This document shows positions 25,101 to 37,100 of a DNA stretch of 64,000 nucleotides, piece after piece (the first letter of the stretch is position 1; every line of letters begins with the position of its first letter). The notes beneath the pieces are model-generated. The model searched no databases and was not told the DNA's origin. It worked only from the letters and a program-made list of their open reading frames with translations. Origin of the DNA: Malurus cyaneus samueli (lineage: Eukaryota; Chordata; Aves; Passeriformes; Maluridae); contig CM019237.1 of assembly GCA_009741485.1 (NCBI GenBank), positions 44,650,228 through 44,714,227 on the forward strand. Direction: 5' to 3'. Position numbers and translations under genes: made by a program.

Positions 25101-28100
25101 ACTTACTGTTCGAAGGTCTCCAATGCGTTTTTCAAGTAGCATAGGCAGACCTTCTGGGAGGGCAGGCACCTGCTTGGGTGTCATGACCTGAGAAGTGTAG
25201 GTTGCCTGAGTGACATTTCCATTTTCTCCTGACAGCTCAGAGACCGGGCTGCCATCAGAAGTGCCATCAAGCAACTTGTCAAAGTCAATGTCTCCCAGCA
25301 TCTCCAGGGCACTTTCAGTTTCTTGCAAGAGCTCAGGTTCATTTGTGCTACCAAAAATGGAGAGGACAGGATCATTGATCCTAAGATTCAAGTCAGAGAT
25401 ATCATTTCCTGCACTGAGAGAGGAGGAAGGAATTTTACTAGGCGTAGAGGTTGCAACAGTCACTGGAGGTTTTGGACTAGGTTCCTTCTTCCTCATGGCT
25501 TCCTTCTCCTTCTGAAATTTACGGATCATGGCAGCCAGAGAGAGCGAGTCTTTATACAATTTCTTTTTCTTCTTCTCAGACTTGTGTGAATTTAAGGCCA
25601 TTACTCTGTAGAGGAAAGAAACTTTTCATTAGCATGCCTGTAGCTTTTGAGGCCTTGGTAACCTTTAACAACAAAACTCAAAGTTAAGTACAATTAAAAA
25701 ATTATCAGGGAAGCACTTTTTGGTTCCATCTTCAGACTATTTTAACAATTACATAAACCTTTGGTGGTCACATGACTACATGCTTTGTAACTGATTTGCT
25801 TTGCACACATTAAAGCAAAGGTTATTTCATTTTCATTTTTCAGTTCGGTTATGGGAAAAGTTGGCACAACCCTTAAAATTCACAGCAGATTTATATACTA
25901 AAAAAATTGCCTCTCTGGGCTGCTGAATGGTGGCAGGTTGCCTGTACACCATGTACATCAGAAAAATTCTTTTCACTGCTAAGAATTTTCAAATGCAGGC
26001 TCAACACCTATATGCTACTTAAATGGAATTTTCCATCAATTTATCACCTTGCTGAAAAATAAGCTCAATAAATTTTCAATATTCAATGTGAATATTCATA
26101 GTAAGAAAAATTCCATTGAATGATAACCCCTAGAAGCCAGTTAAAAAACCCCACCACCTTAATCCTCTGTGCTAGCCACAAAACTCAGCAAAGTGCATAT
26201 ACAAAGTCAGTAAGAAATACGTAGCATAATAATTAAATTGTATTTACAGCTTTCCAGATTGGAAACAAAGAGACAGGAAGAAAATTATTTTTCATTAGAA
26301 GACATAATTCTTAGTGCTATCTTAGATGTTGGGTAGGACAGTGATGGATTATGCTATTCATAAGACTCAAAATTTCTTTTCTGTTGTTTGTCTTTGCTTC
26401 TTAGTCCTTGCCCTGTTCAAAATTTCAAGGGTCCTACAAAAACCCTATACAAATTCTGGAACAAAATCTGTAAGTGTGGTGGTTTTACTTGGCCCAGTTT
26501 TTGGAGGTGGGGGGGCCAAAAAGATGGCCCCTGTGAGAAGCTTCTGGAGGCTTCCACCATGTCCAGCAGAGCCAATTGCTGTTGGCTCTGAGGATGATGG
26601 ACATGCCACTGACCAAACCCTGGGCCAATTAAAGATAGCGGTTACGCCTCTGTGAAAACATATTTAAGAAGAAATCAAAACAAGGAGCACTCAGAGTAGT
26701 TTTGCCAGTGGAGGAGGCTGAGAATACGTGAAGGATGCAGACACCAAGGTCAGTGGAGAGGGGAGGAGCTGCTCCAGGCGCCGGAGCTGGGATTCCTTTG
26801 CGGGCCGTGGTGATGACCATGGTGGAGCAGGCTGTCCCCCTGCAGCCCATGGTGACCATGGTGGAGCAGGCTGTCCCCCTGCAGCCCATGGTGACCATGG
26901 TGGAGCAGGCTGTTCCCCTGCAGCCCATGGTGACCATGGTGGAGCAGGCTGTCCCCCTGCAGCCCATGGTGACCATGGTGGAACAGGCTGTCCCCCTGCA
27001 GCCCATGGGGTCCACAGAGGGTGCAGAGATCCACCCGCAGCCCGTGGAGGAGGGAGGTCCCCACGCCGGAGCGGGCGGACACGGGAAGGGGGCTGTGTCC
27101 AGCAGGAGAGCCATGGAGAGAGAGGCCTTGCTCCCGAGATGGAACAGCCTGGCTTTCTGACTGTACCCAGTGGACAGAGAGCCACGGTGCAACAGTTTTG
27201 AGATGACTGTTTGCCCGTGGGGGGGACTCACGCAGCAGCAGATGTGTGTAGCCTGCTGCTCGTGAGAGTGAGCCACGCCGCGAGAGGTTCATGGAGAACT
27301 GTCTCCCGTGGGAGGGACCCACGGCATCGCAAGGGAAGGAATCTTCTCCCTCAGCTGTCACAGAGGATCCGGTGATGAACTGACCAACCCCACACCCTGT
27401 TTCGTTCCTGCTGCTTTGTTGTATGTGGGAAGGGGGGAGGGAGTGGGGAGAAAATCGGTGTCTTTGAGGGTTGTAATTTATTTCTCATTCTCCTCCTCTG
27501 ACTTTGTTAGTAATAAATTCACTTGATTATTTAAGTTGTGCCTGTTTTGTCCATCAAGTGTTTTCCTCCCTGTTCCTTATCTCAACTAATGAACCTTTTG
27601 TTAGTTTTTTTCCCCCTTCGCTCTTCTCTACCCGGTGTGGTGGTGGGGGAGAGTGAATGAGCAGGTGTTGTGGGTGCCTGGCTTTTGGCCAGCATTCCAA
27701 ACCGCAACAGTAAGCTAATAATTACAATTTAAAAGCTTATTCAGAAGAGCTGTAATAATCTTGCTATGGCACACATAGTCTAACCTCAAATGTAATTCAA
27801 GGGTTCCTACAAAGCGAGATAAACCTACCCCAACTGCTTCGGAACTTTCATTTTCCGAGGCTTTTTCTCCTTTTCTGTCCCTTCATCTTTTCGCTTGCGT
27901 TTCTTCATTCCACGATCTTCACTTTCTTTTAACTTTGCTATCTAGAAAAGAGATCAAATAAAGGAAATTATTCTTCCACCCTGAAGGACTTCTACATCAA
28001 AAAACATGTAGTTTTCTTTACACTTCTCAATTCAGAACCAGGAAAAACACCTCAATGTGTGTAAAGGCAAATGGTATGATGGATTCCTAGCAGCAATTGC

Positions 28101-31100
28101 AGTTACTGAGAAACGTTAATCATTAATAATTTTTAAACAGTTATTGCATTTAGAGTTTTCAGTAGGAGAATACTCTAAGGTACATGCAGACGGCTGCCCA
28201 GCCAGTATGAGCAATGGCCACCTGGGAAGACTGAGTCCCCCCACCTTGTTCTGCTACCACAGTTTCATTGCTGATCATGAAGTTGCACAGTGTGAAACAT
28301 CTCTGCTGGCCAATACACACCAGCTGCCCCCCCTCCCAAGTTCTTGCTGATCCGTAGATTACCTGGGGGTGCAGAATAGGGAAAAAGAAAGCCTTCACAC
28401 AGTGCAAACATTAACCAGCAACAGGCAAAACTTTGGTGCAGTTATCAACACAATTTTAGTCACAAATGCAAACCACACATCACACAGGCTGCTAGAAAGA
28501 AAGTTAACCGCATCCTAGTCACAGTCAACACAAGAACCTTAAAATTATGTTAAATTTAAAGAGTTATAGAGCAGGGAAGGACACCAGGAAGCAGTAAGTT
28601 CTCAGAATGACATGCAACTTGTCAATGCCATATTGCAATTATGTTTTCATTGACAGTAACTTGTCAAAGCTCATAGAACAAAATGCCATTTGGAAAGATT
28701 GTATACATAATTTTAATATACTATACTTACACACTGTTCTTATCAATACTAGGAACAATTTCAAATCATGCATTTTTTGTCCAAAATCATAAAAGCAGTG
28801 TTGATGAATTTAAGGTTTCAGCTTACATAATAAGATTCTTACAAAACTACAGAATCATCTGTCAATTCAAGATGGGTGGGCACAGATTGTGAGGCTACCT
28901 AAACAGATGCTTGCAACACTGGATAGCCTGTAGACATCCTGAATTAGCTACTGAATACTAGTACATTAGCCACAAAACAGAAACTGCAATAAAACAGTTC
29001 AATGCATCATTCTGCTTTTGGACTCTTAACAGGAGTCATTCTAAGTGTATCAAGTATTTCTAATGTCCACCTAGCTTTTAGTTCTGTATTAAAAAAGCCT
29101 AATTAAAATCACTCACTTTAGGTGGCCTATGTTTTTTATCTTCTGCAAAGTCTTCATCCTCTGATTCAGATGCCTGGCGAAACTGCAGTGTACCAGTGTT
29201 GATATAAAACCCTCCATATTTGGTTGTGAGAGATGCAGGAACCAATTCATCATACTGAACAGGAAGAAGAAGATAAACTTATCAGCATTTCTTAATAAGC
29301 TAAACATGTAGTTCATTCACCAGTCCCTATACATGAAGGGCAGCACACAGCACAATTTCCTAGAACAGAAACAGGATTGCAATTCTGTCAAAAACTTACT
29401 GGCTGAGGCAAAGAATATTAGTATGACCGAGTATCCTTTCAACTTTCAAAACCATCCTTTTTTTGTAAGAAGAGACAGGATTACAGCTTTAAAAGTACTG
29501 ATTTCTGAAGGTAACTCCAACCACAGTGCCCTGCTCAAAAACCTAGTTCTCTTAAAAAGTTCTCTGAAATTTTCTTTTGTTAAAACTGCTATCCCAGACA
29601 TGACAAACTTAATCATGGTATCTGTTACCTTATTTCCAATTTTAGGTGTTTATACACCTAAATGTATACATGTTGTATTGTATTTATGTTATACAACATC
29701 GTCTCTTATAGAGAGATCACAATATCAAAAATTTCACTTAAAGGCAAACATTCTCACTCTGTTCAGACAATTTTAAAACCATGAAGTTTAAAACTCTTAT
29801 AAATGAAAAGTATTTAGTATTTATGAGGAAATTTCCAAGTTAGAATTCTAAGGCTGACTCTCAAAAACACTGAAATTCAAAGACACGGAAAAATTGATCA
29901 ATAATCGGTATAGTGGATGACAACAGTAATTCCACTATTACATGATCAGCAGCCTCCATACCATGTAAAATATACTGAAGATACAGTGGTTTAAGAACTG
30001 AAAAGTCTAGGCAACCAAAAACTTTTGAACGGGAAGAAGAATTATCCAAAAAACAGTAAATGTGTACTTATCAAGGAAGCTGGAGAAAAATCCCCACACA
30101 GGTCTCAGGCTTTAATCTGAGTAAGTACTTAGAAACTTCTCTGACTCATTACCTTTCATCTTCCTGGAACAGAAATCTTAACAAACAGTACAGAAAGATA
30201 AAATGGGAAAGGCATTTACAAATGTGGCATTTAGAGAGTACCCTATGGTATGAGAAACTAGTGCAAGAAAGTGAGAGAATCTATTAATTGGACAAAATGA
30301 AAATGAAGTGGCTTAACAGTGGACTTGTCATTCATCTTAAAAGACCAGGAGGACCATGCAAAGTAAACTTGAGAGTGGAGGTTGTTAAAAAATCTCAGAG
30401 AAAACTCATGTTTTTTCCACAGGTCTTAGAAACAACTTCATCATGTACAAGAAAAATAAAAGGAAAGAAATTATTATCCACAGCACTTAAAAGACAGGGT
30501 AGACACTTCCCATTTGAGCTGACAGGGTGTGAACTGAATTGGCAAGGCTGGGGCAGTAAAGGATCAAAACTGAAGAATACAGTAGTTATTGAGTTAGAAG
30601 GAAAAAGCACAGAGTCAAAGCTGGGACCATTATCATACAAAGCAAAAGTAAACACAAGAAAGACTTCGATGCAGAACAGTGCAGGAAGGTCTGGGTAACA
30701 CACAGCTAAGGATTAAAGAGTCCACAAATGAGGAAGCCAGGAATCACAGCAATTACTTGAACGATCAACACACTGTGTGGCACAGATCCATTGAAACAAG
30801 GCAACAAGAAAGGCAGAATTCATTCAATATACAGACAGTGTATTCCATAATAGTCAAGAGGCAAGTAAGATTAGCAAGACGTGGATGTATTAACTAAGAA
30901 GTTGAGGTTTCAACAGCTTCTGTTCAGGACTATGAATTTAGTCAGACTTTCAAAGACCTTTCTGACATTCAGTTCCTCTTAATCCTTGAGTCAGACTACT
31001 TTTCTTTACCAAAATCTCTTTTTACCCTGAGCCTACTGAACAAGGCATAGCTTTAACTCAGTGTTTGATTTTAGACAGAGGGGCCTGAAGACCACAGTGT

Positions 31101-34100
31101 AGTTAGTACCCTCCCCTTTGAGCTAAGCTTACTATTTTCTAGTGCCTTAACTGAAAAAAATTAGTACCTTTGCATAAGGTAATGACAACAGAGAAATTAA
31201 GCTTCATTTTCAAGTGCTTCTAGAATTCTCAGTTAAAGGAAACATGGCTCTAGCAAATTCTAAATCTTATCATGAATTGTTTTCGAGACCTTTACCTTGC
31301 ACTGCTTTTTTTTATGTGCATGAAATCACACATTATCTTATGAACAAAAATAAGTTTAATGCCCTTTATAGTGTTCTGCTCTTCCTTACACATTTCATGG
31401 GTGAGAACCAAAAAATCTCAGACCTACAAATAGACAGGACTTGATTGACTCCTGTGAACACAGTTTTGTGCTATGACTGATTACAGAATCATTCTGCAGA
31501 TAATAAAATAAGACTGATAATACTGTCTGACCATCTAAAAGCAAGTCCACATGTAAGTTATTTAAAACTATTGACCTTGAGCTACATATTACACTTTTAG
31601 TGCCATTAATTTAATTAACTGTTTTGGTATGAAAGATAATTTAATCTTTTAAAAATAAGTTAACTGGTTTCAACTTCATCAGTATACCAAGAACAGTGAA
31701 ATTTTACAGATTATGCGAATTTAATTCTCAAATCCAGACTCACAGCAATATCTTATATTAATATTGCCTACTCGTGTCCAGGTATTTTGACATTATCCTC
31801 AGATATTCTACTGTGATTCTCCTCCTCACTCACCTCCCTTCACAACCTGCAAAAGGACACACGTAAGAAAGTTTTTTTAACACTTCTGTACTAAGCCCTG
31901 CAAATGACATTTGGTGCAAACATGTCCAAGTGTTTTAACAGATGTAGCTTTTTATTAATTGTTATGAAAGAGAAAATATTTAGCTAAAAGATAAGCAGGA
32001 TTAATTTTTGTTCCTTGTTTAGTTCATTTTTGAGGTAGCTCTACCACCCTTGGGGTGAAGTGAACTGTTTAGTTTTGATCATCAGTAGCCCACTGAACAA
32101 AAGCCAAGATACTGAAATTTTGTCGAACATGGTTGCTTGAGTGAAATGGACTAACTATTCACACAGGTCACTATACACTTCAACATACTTGAAACATACA
32201 GTTGACTGATCTCTGCACTTCTTCAAAAAAAGAACTGAAATGCACTCTTTGGCTTTGCCATCCTTTAAGGTTAAGTTTTCAAACAAAACCACATACCTAT
32301 CTCTGCAAAAATATGGTGTAATAGAACCTACAATGAAATCCTGAACAAGGTTAAGGGGGAACAATTAATTGCCTTGCTAACCCAAGGAGACATCAAAAAG
32401 CAAGCACAAAGAGCTTTCCTGTGATAAAGAAGGTTCTTCTTCTAAAATACACAGGCAAGTTGGTAGGTTTGTTTATTTTTCTTTTAACACTGGGGAAAAG
32501 GACAGCTGGCAGAGCACAACAGAATAAAGTATAACAGGTTATAAAATACGTAATACTTGGCTCTGGGTAGTCTCATAGCAGAATCCTAGTTTAGTAAATA
32601 AGGCTATTGTAATCCATCAGCCTTGAGCAACCAGAGCACCTTAAGAGAAGTACCAAAACAAATCTATTGTCCTGTTCCCATCTCAACTAGCAATTTTTAT
32701 ACCTTTCCACCAGTCACCAGAGTTAGGCTATTAACTTTAGTGACCTTCAGTGCAGAGATTACATTCTTATCACCTTGAAAACATTTCAGCCTAAGTTTTA
32801 AAATGTATGACCAGTCACATGACCACTTTCATCTGTACAACTCAATTCTTGCAGAGCTTGATCTCTGACCTGACCCACAATGAAAATCTAGTTCAGTGTT
32901 AAATAATTATGTAATGTATTACTTAATCTCTCCAGGTTTCATGTTACAGAACTACCAGAAGATTCTGCAGAGAAAAAAAATATACTTTCTTTTTCCCCCT
33001 TATTTAACATGAAGAGCAAACTTTCCATATATGACATTTAAGACAAATGCTCTTATCAGAGATATTACTTTGGCATATTATAAACCTCCCTTTGTATTAT
33101 ACTAATAATCATATTGTTTGCGTGATTTTTGGGAAACACTTAAGTTCACAGTGCAGCTTGAATAAAATCATCTACTCAAAGAATAGCTGCTTCTAGGCTG
33201 TGGACTACCCCTCTAATAGCTGAGATTACTCTGAAAAGTGATTCTGTGCTGTTCAAAAAATTAAATCTAGCAAAACCCAGGAAACTGCAACACCCATTAT
33301 TTCCTTCTCCTACAAATTTAAACAGTGGTATCACAAAGGCCAGATACAAGTCTCAGTTTTTTTCAAGTACCTATGGAGGTGCTGAATTTTCAGTTTATTC
33401 AGTTTATTCAGTTTATTTTTATTTTTTTTCCTTTAAAAATGGTAAGACTTTTTGCAGGAGCACAGAAACATTATTATTGCTTTAACAAACATCAGAAATG
33501 TTCTGTAAATTAAAGTACCTTTGTTCCTCTAGCCATATTGTTCTTGTATCTGCATCTGTTTGTTTGACACTCCACTTGATACCTTGATGTATTTTGGGGT
33601 GAGAAGGATTAAAAAGCAAAGAACCTCCAAACTGAAACTTGCCCTTGTACTCACTCGAATGCGTATGACCCACCAAAGTCCAGCCTGCAGACCTCCCCTG
33701 AAGACACGCGGGAAATGTGCAAGACGTGTTATTGAAGGTGACATGGTGCACTCAGCTAAGTGTGCATGATTCCCCAAGCATCCAATTTCCAAGCCCAGGC
33801 AAAATTACAATGAACAAGGAAGACAGTTTTAATATAAACACACAAATCCACAGCCAGTGAAACAGTCGGCAAGTGAACCTCTTAAAAACAGAAGCTTTAA
33901 TGCACCCTCATGTATTCAGTGTAGATATGGTTTGTGACTTTTCCAGATGAGAAATGCCACAGTGCTTAATTTCTCTCAATACACCATCCAAGTATGTTTA
34001 ATAATAGATCCTATAGAGTGTTTTCTGTATATGACTCTAACATTTGTAGGTTGATAGCTTAGTTGTTTTGTCAGGTTTTTTTAAGAGACAATGATCTTTC

Positions 34101-37100
34101 TAAAGCAACAACACTCCTTTCCACAGCTATGCACAAAGCAAACTCCTTGGAGTATTAACAATGAGAGCACAGCATCAAAGTTGGCCTGAAACTACATCTG
34201 GCTCAGAACCTCACAAAAATGGTGAAAATTTCCATGGTCACAATGAGCTGCCATTCTCTGAAGAGATACTATTCTCACAGGAAAAAAATTTTCTCAGATA
34301 TTCAAGAGTCTTCTGCAAGATGACTTTACAGATAACCCATCAGCTTCAGGTTTTAGGGGCAGCCAGGGTAGAAGAGAAGAGGATGTTAATTTGCCATGCC
34401 TTTTTAAGTCTGGAGATTGCAAGATGAAGACAAACTCATCCTGGAAACATATGAAAATGGTGTATCATGACAGAATTTTTGCAGAGACCAAGCCCTTAAA
34501 TTATGGAAAGTATGGAACTCAGATAGAAAAAGAGCAATGCTTTTAACAGTCTGTCCAGAATTACTAAAACCAACACAAAATCTTTGAAAGGCTGTCTTTA
34601 AGATGATCTGAGCTCTTGAGGCAACATATAGCTAAAGAAATGTAAGTTCTTCCTTTGAGCTGAAGTACCGGTTTTGGAAAAACTTTCCATGTATGAGAAA
34701 CCATTGACAGGCTGGTTTTCTCCAGTGAGCAGCACAGGACTCTTTACATCAGTGTTTAGAAGGTTACTATGGAACCATAAACATTGTAGACTAGGTCAAA
34801 TATTTACATGGGGTCTGGATGTTCAAAAAACTGAAGTGCCTGCTTCCCTTGGCATTCACATTTTGCTTCAATTCCTGCCAGTATGGCTACCTGGTATCAC
34901 TACTTCAAAAGACACTGCTTACAGATTTCTAGGTCAATGGCTCTTTTTCTACATTCATCCACTTGGAATGGGGGAGGTCTTTGGTTCGAATATCCAAGCT
35001 CTGGTATCCCCAAGCAGGAGAAACCGCATACATTTTCACTAACACCATGTATTAAATTCCCTCTTCTTTATTACATTGCAGAAAGCTCAGAGAGCACTGT
35101 GTTCCCTTACAATCCCTACCTATATAAAGCTTATATTGCCAGGAAGGTATTCAACCAACCAAATAATCAGAGGTCATCACAAGATCAAGTAATCAGACTG
35201 ATCTGGCTGGACATGCACGTGCTTGCAGGAAAAACAGAGCTTGCAAAAAATCCTACAGGAATTCCATTCCACAGAGTGTAGTTCAGGGCAGCTTACGCTA
35301 CAGCAAAATCTATTTTCAACATCAAAGCAGTGGAAACATTTAGGAGGGAGCTTTCTTTGCAGGTTATGGACATTTTGTATAGGTGCATTAAGATAAGCAA
35401 AGATGACTTGCCATCAGACCAGACTAACTCCTATACAGGCCTTAGAAACAATACTAAGATAATCTTGATTTAACTTTTTTTTTTCTGGAACTATCACAAT
35501 CCACTGACTACAGTCAAAATACTCAACTCAAAAATAGCTACTCACGTAGATTTCCTGCTTGCCTGTAAATGCATTTACCTCAAAATCTGTTTTCAGAAGG
35601 AAAATATCTCCAAAGCTATGGAATAAACCTATTTCAGTGCCAAAGAGCTCACTATTTCTTTCACAACTGTGACAAGAAAAAAGGAATAAAATTCTGAGGA
35701 AGCTTTCAATTTCTTTTTTCTGGGATAGAGACAAGGTAATCCTGGAGCTATTAAAGAGGCCCTCATATTCACTTTTCAAGTGCTTGTGCCCAGAATTTTA
35801 TAGATTTTTATGTGTAAGAAAATCTGTCTTCTAATAAGAAGCAAGTCCAGGCTGCACCTGGCTCTGACACATCTCAAGGTACACGGTCATTTCACAACCA
35901 GCCACACAGAAGATGAGCAAGCCACACATGCAGATTTTCTTTCTGAACATTTTCTTGTATCCAAGATAGAATGACAGACTTAGAGGTTTTGTGTAATGTT
36001 AACTCTTACATTACAGGACCCTTAAGCTCTGCAACAGTAGCTTAGATTGCAGCTGGCACACTTTTTTTTTTCTTCTTTTCTACATAAAAATGGGGAGAAA
36101 AGCAAAACAGAGATGGCCTCTTGCTAGTCTGTATCTGTAATACAGACACAAGGCATAATGATTCGTTGAGGAGAGCAATCTTAAGAGAATACACCATTCT
36201 CCCCAGTAGCTTCCACAGCCAGCACATGATGCAACCATCTGGTCCTCTAACAACTGCCTTTTGTAAACTGCAAGGACTCTGGCAAGAGATAGAAGTAAAT
36301 GCTCCTGCAAATCTATCAGATTTGCTGCTGGTAACACCACCAGTGCTAGAAGGAGGCAAGCATGTTCAGTATTAATACACCAGTGAGTTTTAAACCTTGC
36401 TAGACTCTTACAACTTTGACAGAGACCTGTGCCATGAGTACTGCAAATGTTCCAAATGTCTTAGCAGATCTGTGATAGGTCACAGTAAATCCAGGAAAAA
36501 CAAGCTAGAACTTGGGTTCGGTATCATAAAATGATGAATTTAAGCAACAGTGAGAAACCAGAAAAACCTATAGGCTCAAGTAGTTTCTCAGCAGAAATGA
36601 AGCACATCTGCTCCTATCAAGCTGAAGACCAGAATGTGACCTTTGGAAAAGACATATGAAAGCTTAGGCCCCAATATTGTTCCAGAAGAACAAACAAAAG
36701 TTGTGTGATAATGATAGGACAGTTTAATTTTGGCAGGTTCAAGTAAAATTTTCATTTAGACCAAGAAAAATGACAAATGAATGTAAGTTAGAATAAGCAC
36801 CTTACAACAAACACGCTCATGACACAACTTCAGACCTACTTCAAAAACTATCAATGCACACAGATGAGCTCAGCCTGCCATGCAATGTTGTTAACTACTG
36901 AACTTCCTTTGCTCAAAAAGCTATCAGTTCTGCAGACATTTTCTGTGCACCTCACGCAGGTCATAGGATCATTCATTGCAGCATCTATGTGCTAGAAATC
37001 TCACAGCTCAGAGTTTGCACTTCTATACTGTCAAGTTTTAGAATTTAAATGAAGGCTTGACATAACATACGCTAAGTAATGCACTTACGTGCTTTTCTTA

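Larger units (their letters stand above)
21585..25106 (-). other. UBN2: UBN2 intron 6, with a CR1 tail, a poly(T) tract and a 28-bp tandem repeat
   Basis: 3522 bp between exons 6 and 7. It holds the poly(T) tract at 23500-23532, the CR1 tail at 23835-23929 and the tandem repeat at 24301-24390. A direct repeat of AGCTCTAAAG is at about 23608-23628. No coding exon is seen. Confidence 0.7.
26475..27709 (+). mobile_element. Solo LTR of an avian endogenous retrovirus (ERVL-like), antisense to UBN2
   Basis: A 1235-bp segment starting TGTGGTGG and ending GCAACA, flanked on both sides by the 5-bp direct repeat GTAAG, the hallmark of retroviral integration. A 5-bp duplication suits ERVL or similar groups. 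Inside are a TATA-like TATTTAAG at 26661-26668, a five-copy 39-bp minisatellite, and a polyadenylation signal AATAAA at 27512-27517. No internal retroviral genes or second LTR are present, so it is a solo LTR left by recombination. It sits in UBN2 intron 5. The terminal sequence style is familiar from songbird and other avian LTRs; the exact subfamily is not assigned. Confidence 0.88.

Noticed and set aside
25041..25601. A separate small gene starting [14 protein letters not shown]
   Set aside because: It is UBN2 exon 6; the residues before it (GV) are encoded across the exon 5-6 junction and the ATG is internal.
26629..27361. Long open frames on both strands (140-215 codons) in the LTR
   Set aside because: They come from the stop-free 39-bp minisatellite and GC-rich LTR sequence, translate to Cys/Gly/Pro-rich repeats with no known family, and lie inside a solo LTR.
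30288..30698. 136-codon plus-strand open frame in intron 3
   Set aside because: Lys/Ser-rich chance frame; no similarity to any family I can name.
34674..35042. 122-codon plus-strand open frame in intron 3
   Set aside because: No recognisable domain or family, no promoter or splice context, and a length expected by chance in an 8.7-kb intron.
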